64,000 nucleotides of DNA from VRUE01 sp963748075 (lineage in GTDB: Bacteria > Actinomycetota > Thermoleophilia > Solirubrobacterales > 70-9). The notes beneath the pieces are model-generated. The model made no database searches and was not told where the DNA came from. It was given only the letters and a program-made list of their open reading frames with translations. The stretch is from positions 1 to 64,000 of the forward strand of contig CAVVHQ010000010.1 in the NCBI GenBank assembly GCA_963748075.1, written 5' to 3'. Numbering within the stretch: position 1 is the stretch's first letter; the number at the start of each line of letters is the position of its first letter. A program made the position numbers and the translations under genes. Below, piece by piece: positions 1-8,342 of the stretch.

Positions 1-3000
1 ACGAGGAGCGCAGCGTGGTCGAGGAGATGCTCAAGTCGGGCCAGCTTCCCTGCCTCGTCGCGACCTCCTCGCTGGAGCTGGGGATCGACATGGGCGCCGT
101 CGACCTGGTGATCCAGGTCGAGTCGCCGAAGTCGGTCAGCCGCGGGCTGCAGCGGGTCGGCCGCGCCGGCCACTCGCTGGGCGAGGTCAGCCGCGGCCGC
201 ATCTTCCCCAAGTTCCGCGCCGACCTGCTCGAGTGCGCGGTCGTCGCCCGGCGGATGCGCGACGGCGCGATCGAGGAGACGGTGATCCCGCAGAACCCGC
301 TCGACGTGCTCGCCCAGCAGCTCGTCTCGATGGCGGCGCTCGACGAGTGGGAGATCGACGCGGTCGAGCGGCTCGTCACCGCCGACCGAGCCATTCGGCG
401 AGCTGTCCCGCGAACAGCTCGAGAACGTGCTCGACATGCTCGACGGCCGCTACCCGTCGGACCGCTTCGCCGAGCTGCGGCCGCGGATCGTCTGGGACCG
501 CACCAGGGGGACGATGCACGGCCGCAAGGGGGCGCGCCAGCTGGTCGTCACCAACGCCGGCACGATCCCCGACCGCGGCCTCTACGGAGTCCACCTGCCG
601 GACGGCCGGCGGGTCGGCGAGCTCGACGAGGAGATGGTCTACGAGGCGCGGCCCGGCCAGACCTTCCTGCTCGGCGCGACGACCTGGCGGATCGAGGAGA
701 TCACCCGCGACCGCGTGATCGTCACCCCGGCGCCCGGCCTGCCCGGCGCCGTGCCGTTCTGGAAGGGCGACGGGGTCGGCCGCCCGGCGGAGCTGGGGCG
801 GGCGATCGGCGCCTTCGCCCGCGAGGCGGTCTCGCGCGAGCCGAGCCGAGCTGGCCGGCGAGTACGACCTCGACCGCCGCGCCGCCGAGAACCTGGTCGC
901 CTACCTGCGCGAGCAGCAGGCGGCGACCCGCGTCGTCCCCTCCGACGAGACGATCGTGGTCGAGCGCTTCCGCGACGAGATCGGCGACTGGCGACTCTGC
1001 GTGCTCTCGCCCTTCGGCGGCCGCGTCCACTCCGCCTGGGGCCTGGCCCTGGGGCAGAAGATCCGCGAGGAGCTCGAGCTCGAGGCCGACGCGATCTGGT
1101 CCGACGACGGCATCGTCATCCACCTGCCCGACGCCGACGAGCCGCCGCCCGCCGACCTGGTCATGGTCGAGCCCGACGAGCTCGAGGACCTGGTGGTGCG
1201 CGAGCTGTCCGGCTCGGCCCTGTTCGGCGCCCGCTTCCGCGAGAACGCGGCCCGCTCGCTGCTCATCCCGCGCGCCTACCCGGGCAAGCGCACGCCGCTG
1301 TGGCAGCAGCGGCTGAGGTCGCAGAGCCTGCTCGAGGTGGCGCGCGACTTCCCCCGCTTCCCGGTGGTCCTCGAGACCTACCGCGAGTGTCTGCGCGACG
1401 TCTTCGACCTGCCGGCGCTGCGTCAGATCCTCGCCGACCTGGATTCGCGCAAGCTCGGCCTGGTCGAGGTCGAGACGCCGACCGCCTCGCCCTTCGCCTC
1501 CTCGCTGCTCTTCGACTACGTCGCCACCTACATGTACGAGGGGGACACGCCGAACGCCGAGCGGCGCGCCGCCGCCCTGGCGCTCGACCGCGACCTGCTG
1601 CGCGAGCTGCTCGGCCAGGAGGAGCTGCGCGAGCTGATCGACCCCGAGGCGCTGGCCGAGGTCGAGGCGCAGCTCCAGCACCGGGCCGAGGCGGGGCGGG
1701 CGGCGGACCGCGACGCCCTCCAGCAGGTCCTCCGCAACCTCGGTGACCTCAGCGCCAAGGAGTGCGCCGAGCGGGTCGCCGAGGGCTACTCGGCCGCCTC
1801 GATGCTGGAGAAGCTCCTCGCCGAGCGCCGCGTCGCCGCGGTGCGGATCGGCGGCGAGGAGCGCTTCATCGCCGGCGAGGACGCGGGCCTCTACCGCGAC
1901 GCGCTCGGCGTGCCGCCCCCGCCCGGACTGCCCGAGACCTTCCTCGAGGACCACCCCGACGCGATGCGCGCCCTGGTCCGTCGCTACGCCCGCACCCACG
2001 GTCCCTTCCCGACCGCGCAGCTCGCCGCCCGCTACGGCGTCGACCCGACCCCGGCGCTGCGTGAGCTGGAGCGCGAAGGCGCGCTGGTGCGCGGCGAGCT
2101 GCTGCCCGGCGGCGGCGAGCGCGAGTGGTGCGATGCCGAGGTGCTGCGCCGCGTGCGCCGCGCCAGCCTCGCCCACCTGCGACGCGAAGTCGAGCCGGCC
2201 GCCCGCGACCGCTTCGCCCGCTTCCTGCCGAGCTGGCAGAACGTTGGCGCCCACCGCGCCGCCGGGGCCGGGCCGGACCGCCTGCGCGACGCGCTGGTGC
2301 CGCTGCAGGGGGTGGCGCTGACGCCCAGGGTCTGGGAGGAGGACGTGCTGCCGCGACGGCTCGGCGCCTACTCGCCCGCCTGGCTCGACGAGCTCTGCAC
2401 CAGCGGCGAGCTGGTCTGGATCGGCGCCGGCTCGCGCGGGCGCAGCGATGGTCGGGTCGCCCTCTACTTCCGCGAGGACGTCCGCCTCGCCGGGCCGCCG
2501 CCGGCCAACGCGAAGCTGGAGCGCAGCGAGGGGGCGGCGCAGGAGGCGATCCGCGAGCGCCTCGCGGCCGGCCCCTCGTTCTGGCTCGATCTGCTCGCCG
2601 ACCTCGACTTTCCCGCCGAGGAGCTGCACAACGCCCTCTGGGACCTCGCCTGGTCGGGCGAGGTGACCAACGACGCCTTTGCGCCGTTGCGGGCGCCCCG
2701 CCTGCGCGCCGTGCCCTCCCAGGAGCGCCGCGGCCGCCGCTTCGCCCGACGCCGCTCCGCCGCCGGCGCCGCCGTGCAGGGCCGCTGGTCGCTGACCGCG
2801 CCGCTGTTCGCCGACGCCCCGGGCGCCGGCCCCAAGCTGCGCGCCCAGGCCGAGCTGATGATGGAGCGCTACGGCATCGTCACCCGCGAGACCGTGCTCG
2901 CCGAGGGCGTCCCCGGCGGCTTCTCCACCCTCTACGCGGAGTTGGGCAACCTCGAGCTGCTCGGCACCGCCCGCCGCGGCTACTTCGTCGAGGGACTGGG

Positions 3001-3427
3001 CGGCGCCCAGTTCGCCCTGCCCGGCGCGGTCGAGCGACTGCGCTCGCTGCCCGAAGCCGACGGCTCCTTCCAGGTGCTCGCCGCGACCGATCCGGCCAAC
3101 CCCTACGGCGCCGCGCTGCCCTGGCCGAAGCCCGCCTCGGGCCGCCGCCCGGCCCGCGCCCCCGGCGCCCACGTCCTGCTCCGCGACGGCGAGCCGCTGG
3201 TCTACGTCGAGCGCGGCGGTCGCAGCATCCTCCGCCTGGTCGATCTGGACGGCGCCGAGCTGGCAAGCGCCGCGCAGGCCCTCGCAGACGCCGTCTCCAG
3301 CGGCTTGCTGCCGAAGCTGGGGATCGAGAAGCTCGACGGCGAGCCGGTGATCGGCTCCGGCCACGAGGAGGCCCTGCTCAGCGCCGGCTTCAGCCGCGGC
3401 CCACGCAAGCTCACGGCTTCGGCCTGA
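1..3427 (+). pseudogene. lhr: Lhr-like ATP-dependent helicase, 3' part, two frameshifts
   Basis: This is the C-terminal two thirds of a large superfamily 2 helicase of the Lhr type, which acts in nucleic-acid repair. The 5' end lies before the window. Reading starts in frame 3 with helicase motif V (TSSLELGIDMG) and motif VI (QRVGRAGH). It moves to frame 1 near 388, where PFGELSREQLENVLDMLDGR resumes the family sequence. It moves to frame 2 near 842 (ELAGEYDLDRRAAENLV) and stays open to the TGA at 3427, giving the long Lhr C-terminal region. Both shifts can be repaired by removing one CCGA tetramer beside GAGCC/CGAGCC sequence. They may be real mutations or sequencing/assembly errors in GC-rich DNA. 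The family assignment is firm; whether the gene is broken in the cell is not. Confidence 0.8.
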
Positions 3428-3429
3428 GC

Positions 3430-3795
3430 TCAGCGGGTGCGGCCGAGGCCGATCAAGATTCCGACTCGCTTTGCCACGACTCCGACCGCGTCCGGAGAGG
3501 CGCGACCCAACCTTCGTTTCAGGCGGATCGTCGAAAGTATCCGGACCATCTCGGGCATCGCGAAGCTAACCTTGCTCAGTCCGCCTTCGGGTGGATCAAG
3601 GCGGATGTGCAACTTGCTCCCGCGATCCGTTGTCGTCAGCGGTACCGCGATGATGAGCTTCGCTGCCGAGCGATTCATGGGATCGATCGAGATCACCAAG
3701 AAGGGGCGCCGACCCCCCTGCTCGTGACCTGCCACAGGGTCGGGATCGGCCAGGTAGACCTCGCCGCGCTTGACCTGGGGCCTAGCGATCCGCAT
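3430..3795 (-). CDS. mazF: MazF/PemK-family toxin (endoribonuclease)
   Basis: A 121-residue protein with the MazF fold signature at its N-terminus: RGEVYLADPDPVAGHEQGG followed by RRPFLVIS. The GRRP arginine belongs to the usual RNase active site. Mid-protein IIAVPLTTTDRG and SFAMPEMVR are also typical. MazF enzymes cut RNA at short sequences and are neutralised by the partner antitoxin. The start ATG overlaps the antitoxin stop by one base (TGATG), so the pair is translationally coupled, antitoxin first. Length fits the family. The cleavage sequence cannot be told from the protein. Confidence 0.87.
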   Translation of the reverse strand: MRIARPQVKRGEVYLADPDPVAGHEQGGRRPFLVISIDPMNRSAAKLIIAVPLTTTDRGSKLHIRLDPPEGGLSKVSFAMPEMVRILSTIRLKRRLGRASPDAVGVVAKRVGILIGLGRTR

Positions 3796-4085
3796 CAGGC
3801 CACCCGTCGGGGAGCTCCAACCAGGCTTTCATTTCCTCGTGGATCTCGTCCCCATGCTGAGGACTCGTCCGCGATCGAGGTCAAGAAGCCGCTGAGCCTG
3901 TTCGGCGAAAGCGACGGCGGCAGCCAGATCGTCCTCACCGGCGTCGGCGCCTCCTCCAACAGGTCTACGGCCGCGACCCCGTCGAGCATCTCAACCACGC
4001 TCGTCCCCGCAAGCTCGGCCTCTTTGGCAAGGCGTTGCTGGGTGCTCCTGCGGACGCGGATCGTGGTCGTCTCGACGACAGCCAT
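3795..4085 (-). CDS. Ribbon-helix-helix antitoxin of the MazEF-like pair
   Basis: A 96-residue protein directly upstream of and overlapping the MazF-like toxin. Its first 45 residues (TTTIRVRRSTQQRLAKEAEL then GTSVVEMLDGV) look like a ribbon-helix-helix DNA-binding domain. The remainder is low in structure signals, as expected of a toxin-neutralising tail. By analogy it should bind the toxin and repress its own promoter. A direct repeat lies 8-26 bp upstream of the start. The family assignment rests on the RHH-like pattern and on position. Confidence 0.75.
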   Translation of the reverse strand: MAVVETTTIRVRRSTQQRLAKEAELAGTSVVEMLDGVAAVDLLEEAPTPVRTIWLPPSLSPNRLSGFLTSIADESSAWGRDPRGNESLVGAPRRVA

Positions 4086-4092
4086 GGTCCAA

Positions 4093-4111
4093 GTCTACAA
4101 AATCGTCTACA
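4093..4111 (-). promoter_or_regulatory. Direct repeat, candidate autoregulatory operator of the toxin-antitoxin pair
   Basis: On the minus strand TGTAGAC occurs twice, 12 bp apart (4111-4105 and 4099-4093), in a locally AT-richer stretch just before the antitoxin ATG. Tandem sites are typical of RHH antitoxin operators. The repeat is visible; the function is inferred. Confidence 0.4.
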
Positions 4112-4203
4112 TGGAGTTTCGCCGCTTCATTCAGCGCCTTCCACGTCCCTACAAGGGCCACGGCGGACGAATCTCTCCTCCCCTTGGCGCGATAATCCAA
4201 CGC

Positions 4204-4905
4204 ATGACCGATTCGGAGGAGAGCGTCAGCCCGGTCGAGCTGCTGCGCAGCGTGCCACTCTTCGCCGGCCTCGAGCAGGGGGAGTTGGAGCGCTTCTCGC
4301 AGGTCGCGGTGCCGCGCTCCTTCCCCGCCGCGACGCGGGTGTTCCACGAGGGCGACCACTCCGACGCCTGCTACATCGTCCGCTCGGGCAGCTTCCGGGT
4401 CACCCGCGAGCACTCCGACGGGCGGGCGATCACGCTGGCGACGCTGGGGCCCGGCGACATCTTCGGCGAGCTGGCGATGCTCGACGGCGAGGTGCGCTCG
4501 GCCAGCGTCGAAGCGCTCTCCGACGGCGAGCTGCTGGCCTTGCCGGCCGGTGAGGTGCGGGCGCTGCTGGCCCGCCACCCGGAGATCAGCGTGAAGCTGG
4601 TCGCCGCCCTGGTGCGCCGCCTGCGCGCCGCCAACGAGCGAATCGCGCGGCAGTCCTTCCAGACCGTCCCCAGTCGCGTCGCCGGCGTCCTCTCCCAGCT
4701 CGTCTCCGAAGAGGCGCCGCGCGCTGGCGAGCGGGGCGAGGTGACGATCCGCATGACCCAGGCCGACCTCGCGCAGCTCGCCGGCACCTCGCGGGAGAGC
4801 GTCAGCCGCTTCCTCGCCGAGCTCGAGCGGGCCGGCGTCGTCCGCCCCGGCCGCGGCCGGGTCACGGTCCGGGCTCCCGAGAAGCTGCGCAACTACGTCT
4901 TCTGA
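4204..4905 (+). CDS. Crp/Fnr-family transcriptional regulator
   Basis: A 233-residue regulator. Residues about 12-130 form a cyclic-nucleotide-binding beta-roll (GDIFGELAMLDGEVRSASV, with the RSA phosphate-binding motif of cAMP receptors). A dimerisation helix follows, then a C-terminal winged helix-turn-helix at about 165-220 (MTQADLAQLAGTSRESVSRF), whose recognition helix carries R-ES-VSR as in Crp. No cysteine cluster for an Fnr-type iron-sulfur centre is seen. The ATG at 4204 is chosen because a GATAAT hexamer lies 7 nt upstream and no Shine-Dalgarno exists, which suggests a leaderless mRNA. It is convergent with the RTX gene. The effector is probably a cyclic nucleotide. Confidence 0.88.
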   Translation: MTDSEESVSPVELLRSVPLFAGLEQGELERFSQVAVPRSFPAATRVFHEGDHSDACYIVRSGSFRVTREHSDGRAITLATLGPGDIFGELAMLDGEVRSASVEALSDGELLALPAGEVRALLARHPEISVKLVAALVRRLRAANERIARQSFQTVPSRVAGVLSQLVSEEAPRAGERGEVTIRMTQADLAQLAGTSRESVSRFLAELERAGVVRPGRGRVTVRAPEKLRNYVF

Positions 4906-4911
4906 GGGCGA

Positions 4912-6837
4912 CTACTGGCGCATGGTGTTGCGGCGGCGGTTGCCGACCAGGCGGTCCTTGCCGCCGCCGCCGACCAGGCGGTTGCCGCTCCCGCGGGCCT
5001 TGAGGACGTCGTTGCCGCCCTTGCCGTAGAGCGAGGCGGCGTGGCTGCCGCCGATCAGCACGTCCGGCCCGGGGGAGCCCTCCAGTTCCTCGACCGAGGG
5101 CATGATGTGGCCGGGGGTGCAGGAGCCGCCACCGCGGCTGACCGGACCGCCGACCTCGGCCTTGACCCCGGGGGTGAAGCGGAAGAAGTTGGCGTCGTCG
5201 TTGCCCGGGCCGCCGTCGAAGAGGTCGCCGTCGCAGGGGTCGCCGCCGACCAGGACGTCGGAGCCGGGGCCTCCGACCAGGGTGCTCCTGCCGCTGTGCA
5301 CCGGGACGTGGAAGTCGGTGCGGGCGCCGACCAGGGCGTCGTCGCCGGGGCCGCCCTCGAGCAGGTCGGGGTCTGCGTCGTCGCCCGCCTCGATCACGTC
5401 GCCGCCCCGCCCGCCGCGCAGCCGGTCGGCGCCGGGCCCTCCTTCGATCCGCACCTCGACGCTCGCCGGGACGCTTGCGTCGACCGTTACCTGGTCCTCG
5501 CCGGCGCCGGCGTCGATCAGGATCGTCTGCACGTCGGCCGCGCAGAGGGCCGCCCCGGCGCTCGCCGTGCAGCCCTCGGCGTTGCCCGCCGGGAAGGGGC
5601 TGCCGGCGTCGGAGACGACGTAGGCGCCGCTCTGCTGGGAGACCGCGATCGAGTCGTTGCCCGGGGTTCCGCGGATGCTGAGAGAGCCGCTGCCGTCGAT
5701 GCTGTGGACCCGGGACACGGCGGGACCGGCGCCGCTTGCTCCGGGCGGCTCGCAGGACTCGGTCAGCGAGGCGGCGCCGCAGCTCGCCCCGTCGGGGCCG
5801 CCGAGGAGCTGGTCGCCTCCGCCGCCGCCCTGGAGGTTGTCGTAGCCGGCGCCGCCGTCGATCCGGTTCGGCTCCGCGTCGCCGATCAGGGTGTCGCCGT
5901 AGGCGGAGCCGACGACGTCCTCGACCCCGGGCCCGACGGTGTCGCGGCCGTCGCCGTGCGCGTAGCCGCTGGTCAGGTCGACGGTGACCGCTTCGGAGGC
6001 GGTCGCGAAGGAGGCGATGTCGCGGACGCCGGGCCCGCCGTCGAGCTTGTCGAAGCCGATGTCGCCGCGCAGCACGTCTTCGTCGCCGGCTCCGCCGAAG
6101 ACGTCGTCGCGGCCGTGGCCCCCGAGCAGCCGGTCGCTGCCCCCGTCGCCGTTCAGCGTGTCGTCGCCGAGCCCGCCGTCGACCTGGTCGTTGCCCGGCC
6201 CGCCGTCCAGCGTGTCGTTGCCGCGGCCCCCGAAGACCCGGTCCTCGCCCGCTTCGCCGGCGACGACCCGCTCGCTGGCCTTGCCCGCGTAGAGCAGGTC
6301 GTCGCCGGGGCCGGCTTTCAGCGCGTCGGGCCCACGGCCTCCGTAGAGGGCGTCGTTCCCGGGCCCGCCGTACTCCCGGTCCGGGCCCCTGGCGCCGAAC
6401 AGCTGGTCGTCCCCGCCGCCGCCGTAGAGGCCGTCGCCGCCGGTCGCGCCGGAGAGCCTGTCGTCCCCGCCGCCCCCGTCGAGGCGATCGCTGCCGGATT
6501 CGCCGAGCAGGGCATCGTCCCCGCCGCCGCCGTAGAGGGTGTCGTAGCCGCGCCCGCCGTGGAGCGTGTCGCTCCCCGGCCCGCCGCAGACGGTGTCGTT
6601 GCCGTTCGGCCCGCCGTAGATCTTGTCGTCCCCGCCGCCGCCGTAGATCACGTCGCTCGCCCTCTTGCCGACGATCACGTCGTTGCCGGGCGTGCCGACG
6701 ATCGTCGCGTGCTTGCCGGCGCAGCTCGCCGCCGAAGCCTGGCCGGCGGCGGCGATTGGCGGCAGCGCGACCGCGCAGGCGATCGCGGCCAGGAACCCCT
6801 TGGTGCGGAACGCGGCAAATCGCATCGCCTTTTTCAT
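4912..6837 (-). CDS. Secreted RTX-type calcium-binding repeat protein
   Basis: About 641 residues. The N-terminus (MKKAMRFAAF.., then a hydrophobic stretch ending AAAGQASA) is a Sec signal peptide. Most of the rest is built of RTX nonapeptides of the GGxGxDxLxGG type (for example YGGGGDDKIYGG, HGGRGYDTLYGG, DGGPGNDQVDGG). These fold into a calcium-binding parallel beta-roll. The repeats come in two main blocks separated by a non-repeat segment around residues 360-450. No protease or lipase domain is recognisable, so it may be a structural or adhesive exoprotein. A GTG 24 nt upstream (6861) is an alternative start. The opposite strand has long open frames that are only repeat shadows. Confidence 0.85.
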   Translation of the reverse strand: MKKAMRFAAFRTKGFLAAIACAVALPPIAAAGQASAASCAGKHATIVGTPGNDVIVGKRASDVIYGGGGDDKIYGGPNGNDTVCGGPGSDTLHGGRGYDTLYGGGGDDALLGESGSDRLDGGGGDDRLSGATGGDGLYGGGGDDQLFGARGPDREYGGPGNDALYGGRGPDALKAGPGDDLLYAGKASERVVAGEAGEDRVFGGRGNDTLDGGPGNDQVDGGLGDDTLNGDGGSDRLLGGHGRDDVFGGAGDEDVLRGDIGFDKLDGGPGVRDIASFATASEAVTVDLTSGYAHGDGRDTVGPGVEDVVGSAYGDTLIGDAEPNRIDGGAGYDNLQGGGGGDQLLGGPDGASCGAASLTESCEPPGASGAGPAVSRVHSIDGSGSLSIRGTPGNDSIAVSQQSGAYVVSDAGSPFPAGNAEGCTASAGAALCAADVQTILIDAGAGEDQVTVDASVPASVEVRIEGGPGADRLRGGRGGDVIEAGDDADPDLLEGGPGDDALVGARTDFHVPVHSGRSTLVGGPGSDVLVGGDPCDGDLFDGGPGNDDANFFRFTPGVKAEVGGPVSRGGGSCTPGHIMPSVEELEGSPGPDVLIGGSHAASLYGKGGNDVLKARGSGNRLVGGGGKDRLVGNRRRNTMRQ

Positions 6838-6905
6838 CGGCCGGCTTGGAGCTTGCTGCACCCCGCTGCAAACAAACGTCCAGGGTCAGATACTCTGGCG
6901 CCGAG

Positions 6906-7310
6906 ATGCGCGGCGGCATCTACGTACTCAACTTCTACTCAACGGTCTTCGTGGACCAGTTGAAGCGGGGCCGCAAGACGGCGACGATTCGGCTTGGCGA
7001 CAAGACCGGCAAGTACGAACGCGGCCAGGTGGTCTGGATCACCGTCGGCTTCCGCCACAGCCCGCGCGAGAAAATATTCGCTGCGGTGATCGACGACGTC
7101 GAGGTAAAGAAGGTGGACGACCTCTCGCCGCGCGACATCGAGCACGACAATCCCGAGTTCCGCCGGCTCGAGGACGAGGTCAAGTTCCTCGAACAGATCT
7201 ACGGCCGCGCGGTCGGCCGAAACGACATCGTCACGGTAATCCGCTTCTCGCAGATCGTCGAGCCGCCGCGGGCGCACTTCGGCAACGGGGAGACGCCGCG
7301 GCACAACTGA
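6906..7310 (+). CDS. ASCH domain protein
   Basis: A 134-residue single-domain protein. The pattern LNFYSTVFVDQLKRGRKTAT, then IRLGDKTGKYERGQ and a later DIVTVIRFSQI matches ASCH domains, which resemble the PUA RNA-binding fold. Related ASCH proteins bind or process RNA or modified nucleosides, but the substrate here is unknown. The ATG is 69 bp from the divergent RTX gene, with TACTCT 9 nt before it and no clear ribosome binding site. Confidence 0.75.
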   Translation: MRGGIYVLNFYSTVFVDQLKRGRKTATIRLGDKTGKYERGQVVWITVGFRHSPREKIFAAVIDDVEVKKVDDLSPRDIEHDNPEFRRLEDEVKFLEQIYGRAVGRNDIVTVIRFSQIVEPPRAHFGNGETPRHN

Positions 7311-7334
7311 TCGCTGGCTCCTCCTGATCCCGCC

Positions 7335-7808
7335 GTGGCGCACTACTCCTTCCTCACGACCTGGCTGGTCGACTCGCCGCGGGAGGCGGTCTGGGAGGCG
7401 ATCTACGCGCAGGAGCGCTGGCCCGAGTGGTGGCGCGGGGTGGAGGCGGCCGAGGAGCTGCAGCCGGGCGACGGCGACGGGGTCGGCGCGGTCTCCCGGA
7501 TGGTATGGCGCAGCCTGCTCCCCTACCGGGTCAACTTCGAGGTGACGACGACCCGGGTCGAGCGGCCGCACCTGATGGAGGGCGAGGCGGTCGGCGAGCT
7601 GACCGGGAGCGGCCGCTGGCGCCTCTTCGAGAGCGACGGGGCCACCGCGGTCCTCTACGAGTGGGACGTGGCGACCACGAGGCTGTGGATGAACCTGCTC
7701 GCCCCGCTCGCCCGCCCGGTCTTCGAGTGGAACCACGACTGGGTGATGGCGCGTGGCGGCGAGGGGATCGCGAGGCTGCTCGGCTGCCGCCTGCTCGCCA
7801 GTCACTGA
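7335..7808 (+). CDS. SRPBCC (START-like) family protein
   Basis: A 157-residue protein of the polyketide cyclase/dehydrase-type helix-grip fold. Features are an opening beta strand (SFLTTWLVDSPREAVWEAI), a WPEWWRGV motif after helix 1, an acidic middle strand set and a long C-terminal amphipathic helix. Such proteins bind hydrophobic ligands, and no catalytic residues can be assigned. It starts at GTG, 24 bp after the ASCH gene on the same strand, so the two may be co-transcribed. Confidence 0.75.
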   Translation: MAHYSFLTTWLVDSPREAVWEAIYAQERWPEWWRGVEAAEELQPGDGDGVGAVSRMVWRSLLPYRVNFEVTTTRVERPHLMEGEAVGELTGSGRWRLFESDGATAVLYEWDVATTRLWMNLLAPLARPVFEWNHDWVMARGGEGIARLLGCRLLASH

Positions 7809-7822
7809 CTGACCCCACCATC

Positions 7823-7841
7823 CCCGCCGACGGGCCGAAAA
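7823..7841 (+). repeat. Copy of an 18-bp palindrome arm also found inside the MMPL gene
   Basis: CCCGCCGACGGGCCGAAA at 7823-7840 is identical to one arm of the hairpin at 19388-19405 inside the MMPL transporter gene. A degenerate second arm (ATCGGCCCC, near 7866) may complete a weaker hairpin. It sits between the SRPBCC gene and the CIRCE operator. It looks like a small dispersed palindromic element. Confidence 0.6.
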
Positions 7842-7901
7842 CAGGCTCTATATCGTGGGAAATCGGCCCCTCCGCACGCCGGTTCGCTATCGTTCCCGCT
7901 G

Positions 7902-7928
7902 TTGGCACTCTCGCGGATAGAGTGCCAA
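7902..7928. promoter_or_regulatory. CIRCE operator (HrcA binding site)
   Basis: TTGGCACTC, nine spacer bases, then GAGTGCCAA form a perfect inverted repeat. It matches the CIRCE consensus TTAGCACTC-N9-GAGTGCTAA with a symmetric A-to-G change in each arm. It lies 81 bp before groES. HrcA, which is not in this window, should repress groESL here and release it on heat shock. Confidence 0.95.
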
Positions 7929-8009
7929 GCGCCGGGGGCTCGCTAAACAGCTCTCCAGCGCGGTTTCCGACCTTATGACCAGTAATCGACCGACAACGGA
8001 GGTCTACGG

Positions 8010-8297
8010 ATGAAGCTGAAGCCCCTCGGGGACCGGCTGATCGTCACGCCGATCGAGGAGGAGGAGACTACCGCTAGCGGCATCGTCCTCCCCGACACGG
8101 CCAAAGAGAAGCCGCAGAAGGGCAAGGTCGTCGCCGTCGGCGACGGCGCAATTCAGGAGGACGGCAGCCGCCGCCCGCTCGACCTGAGCGAGGGCGACGA
8201 GGTCCTCTACTCCAAATACGGCGGCACCGAGGTCACCGTCGAGGGCGACGAACTGCTCGTGCTGCGCGAGTCGGACGTCCTCGCCAAGCTCGGCTGA
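8010..8297 (+). CDS. groES: Co-chaperonin GroES
   Basis: A 95-residue GroES (Hsp10), the heptameric lid of the GroEL folding chamber. It has the family start KLKPLGDRLIVTPIEEEETT, a mobile-loop region (TASGIVLPDTAKEKPQ) and the EVLYSKYGGTEV core. The ATG at 8010 has GGAGG about 8 nt upstream. It is the first gene of a CIRCE-controlled operon with groEL 45 bp downstream. Confidence 0.98.
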   Translation: MKLKPLGDRLIVTPIEEEETTASGIVLPDTAKEKPQKGKVVAVGDGAIQEDGSRRPLDLSEGDEVLYSKYGGTEVTVEGDELLVLRESDVLAKLG

Positions 8298-8342
8298 CCC
8301 CCCGCCAACAGGACTTAGAGAGAGCAAGGAGGAAGGAAACGA

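Noticed and set aside
722..3364. 880-residue open frame antisense to the helicase
   Set aside because: High GC keeps antisense frames open; the composition is Gly/Ala/Arg-rich with no domain, while the plus strand has clear helicase sequence.
2125..4203. Long N-terminal extension of the Crp/Fnr gene
   Set aside because: The frame happens to be open through the helicase and toxin region; the Crp homology begins at the ATG at 4204.
5041..6963. Long plus-strand frame over the RTX gene, with regular 27-bp periodicity
   Set aside because: The periodicity is the codon image of RTX nonapeptides on the other strand. It is neither a CRISPR nor a separate repeat gene: no conserved repeat with unique spacers.
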